A stretch of 5,926 nucleotides of DNA from Alphaproteobacteria bacterium (GTDB lineage Bacteria; Pseudomonadota; Alphaproteobacteria; Micavibrionales; UBA2020), in assembly GCA_023136145.1 (NCBI GenBank), contig JAGLRU010000175.1:1-5926 (forward strand). The letters run 5' to 3'. This document shows positions 4,741 to 5,926 of this stretch, piece by piece (within the stretch, counting starts at the first letter, position 1; every line of letters begins with the position of its first letter). The position numbers and the translations under genes were made by a program. The notes under the pieces were generated by a model that worked only from the letters and a program-made list of their open reading frames with translations, searched no databases and was not told the DNA's origin.

Positions 4741-5926
4741 ATGCTCGAACAAGGGAACGCCGCCTCCGCCTTGCAGATACCACAGACGGAAATTCCGTCA
4801 CCACTTATTCTTCGTTGGGAGCAGATCAAATCTTTGCTTCAGAAAGAGTTCGGTACAGCAGCTTTTAAAAGCTGGATTGATCCTATTGAGCCGAAAAGCT
4901 TTAACAATGGTGTTCTTGAGCTATCTGTTGCTACTCGCTTTATGCGTGACTGGGTTCGGTCCCATTATTCGGATCGTATTCGTTATTTGTGGGCGCAAAA
5001 TTTTGGTATCATTGCTCGCGTTGACATTGCTATATCGGCTCGTCCGGCTGAGGTGAAGGAGGATAGTGAGGCTTTATTAACTCATTCTCAGGAGCAGCAG
5101 GATGAAGCGCAGACGATCACAGACGACCTGTCGTCTCCCCTTGATGTTCGTTTTACCTTTGACAATTTTATCGTAGGCAAGCCAAATGAATTGGCGCACG
5201 CCGCTGCGCGTCGTGTTGCTGATAGTGATACCGTTGCGTTTAATCCGTTGTTTCTCTACGGGGGCGTTGGTCTCGGAAAAACTCATTTAATGCATGCTCT
5301 TGCATGGGCGATTCGCGAACGCACGCCGCAGCGTAAGGTGCTCTACATGTCCGCCGAAAAATTCATGTATCAGTTTGTCCGTGCTTTGCGTTTTAAGGAT
5401 ACGATGTCGTTCAAGGAGCAGTTTCGCTCCGTTGATGTGTTGATGATTGATGATATTCAGTTTATCTGCGGCAAAGAATCGACGCAGGAGGAATTTTTCC
5501 ACACCTTCAACGCCTTGATCGACCAGAATAAGCAAGTTATTGTTTCGGCGGATAAGTCCCCCTCCGATCTTGATGATATGAAAGAGCGTTTGCGCTCTCG
5601 TCTTGGCTGGGGGTTGGTGGCTGATCTTCACCCGACTACTTATGAACTTCGCTTAGGCATTCTGGAGCAGAAGCGTGAGATGCTGAAACGTGAAATTCCT
5701 CAGAATATTTTGGAATTTTTGGCTCACAAGATTACTTCCAACGTGCGCGAGCTGGAAGGTGCTCTCAACCGAATCATCGCTCATTTCGAGCTGACAGGAA
5801 GCTCCGTCACTATAGATGGTGCGCAGGATCTTTTGCAGGACCTTCTGAGGGCGAATGACCGCCGCGTGTCTGTTGATGATATACAGCGCAAAGTGGCAGA
5901 GCATTACAATATTCGCCTTAGTGATA
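4741..5926 (+). CDS. dnaA: Chromosomal replication initiator DnaA, 3' end missing
   Basis: DnaA binds DnaA boxes at the origin, forms an ATP-dependent filament, melts the DNA and recruits the helicase; it is also a transcription regulator. The 395 codons present show domain I (about residues 24-105, WEQIKSLLQKEFGTAAFKSWI and FMRDWVRSHY), an acidic Gln/Glu-rich domain II linker (about 106-145), and the AAA+ domain. The AAA+ domain has Walker A GGVGLGKT (174-181, Lys180), Walker B VLMIDDIQF (233-241, Asp237-Asp238), a sensor 1 segment SADKSP (289 area, from the codon near 5545), the Box VII RLRSRLGWGL with the presumed arginine finger Arg287, and sensor 2 NVRELEGAL (334-342, Arg336). The window ends inside domain IV, just after VDDIQRKVAEHYNIRLSD; roughly 80-100 residues including the DnaA signature helix-turn-helix are missing to the right. 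No frameshift or lost catalytic residue is seen. Regulation may involve the upstream DnaA box, GANTC sites and structured leader. Confidence 0.97.
   Translation, partial: MLEQGNAASALQIPQTEIPSPLILRWEQIKSLLQKEFGTAAFKSWIDPIEPKSFNNGVLELSVATRFMRDWVRSHYSDRIRYLWAQNFGIIARVDIAISARPAEVKEDSEALLTHSQEQQDEAQTITDDLSSPLDVRFTFDNFIVGKPNELAHAAARRVADSDTVAFNPLFLYGGVGLGKTHLMHALAWAIRERTPQRKVLYMSAEKFMYQFVRALRFKDTMSFKEQFRSVDVLMIDDIQFICGKESTQEEFFHTFNALIDQNKQVIVSADKSPSDLDDMKERLRSRLGWGLVADLHPTTYELRLGILEQKREMLKREIPQNILEFLAHKITSNVRELEGALNRIIAHFELTGSSVTIDGAQDLLQDLLRANDRRVSVDDIQRKVAEHYNIRLSD

Noticed and set aside
4622..4804. Minus-strand ORF of 60 codons with an Arg-run, opposite the dnaA leader and start.
   Set aside because: It is antisense to the hairpin and the beginning of dnaA, has no recognisable domain, and its Arg-rich part is only the reverse complement of the GCC-rich dnaA start.

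Overview
The window looks like a piece of an alphaproteobacterial chromosome next to the replication initiator gene. The main reason is the order rpsT (ribosomal protein S20) then dnaA, which is a familiar alphaproteobacterial arrangement. The DnaA sequence is also of alphaproteobacterial type: Walker A GGVGLGKTH, and the box SRLGWGLVAD followed by HPTTYELRLGIL. Coding GC is moderate; hand counts of sampled 60-base lines give about 53-55% in thiL and dnaA. I cannot name the genus.

Layout from left to right. (1) The 3' part of an S41-family serine peptidase gene enters from the left edge on the + strand and ends at 934. (2) thiL (thiamine-monophosphate kinase) lies convergent on the - strand, its stop only 6 bases from the peptidase stop. 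It has a TTGACT-17-TACAAA promoter in the short divergent gap. (3) A small secreted protein gene of unknown function (2056-2424) ends in an ATGA overlap preceded by a strong Shine-Dalgarno, but only a 14-codon ORF follows, as if a coupled gene had been lost. (4) rpsT (2588-2869) has its own promoter. Its last codons and stop lie inside six tandem 7-bp repeats. (5) A self-contained transcription unit for an OFA-type major facilitator transporter (3077-4459) follows, with a consensus -35, a repeated operator-like motif and a good intrinsic terminator. Much of it is more AT-rich than its neighbours and it has no recognisable Shine-Dalgarno. (6) The dnaA control region (4503-4740) holds a perfect DnaA box, a GANTC site overlapping a candidate -35, and an 84-base nested inverted repeat predicted to fold as the mRNA leader. 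(7) dnaA itself starts at 4741 and runs off the right edge inside its DNA-binding domain.

Functionally this is mostly core machinery: cofactor synthesis, a ribosomal protein and replication initiation. The transporter is the outlier and appears to have been inserted between rpsT and dnaA. The two most interesting non-coding signals are the structured dnaA leader and the double-repeat promoter/leader of the transporter gene. I saw no CRISPR array, tRNA, rRNA, insertion sequence or phage gene.
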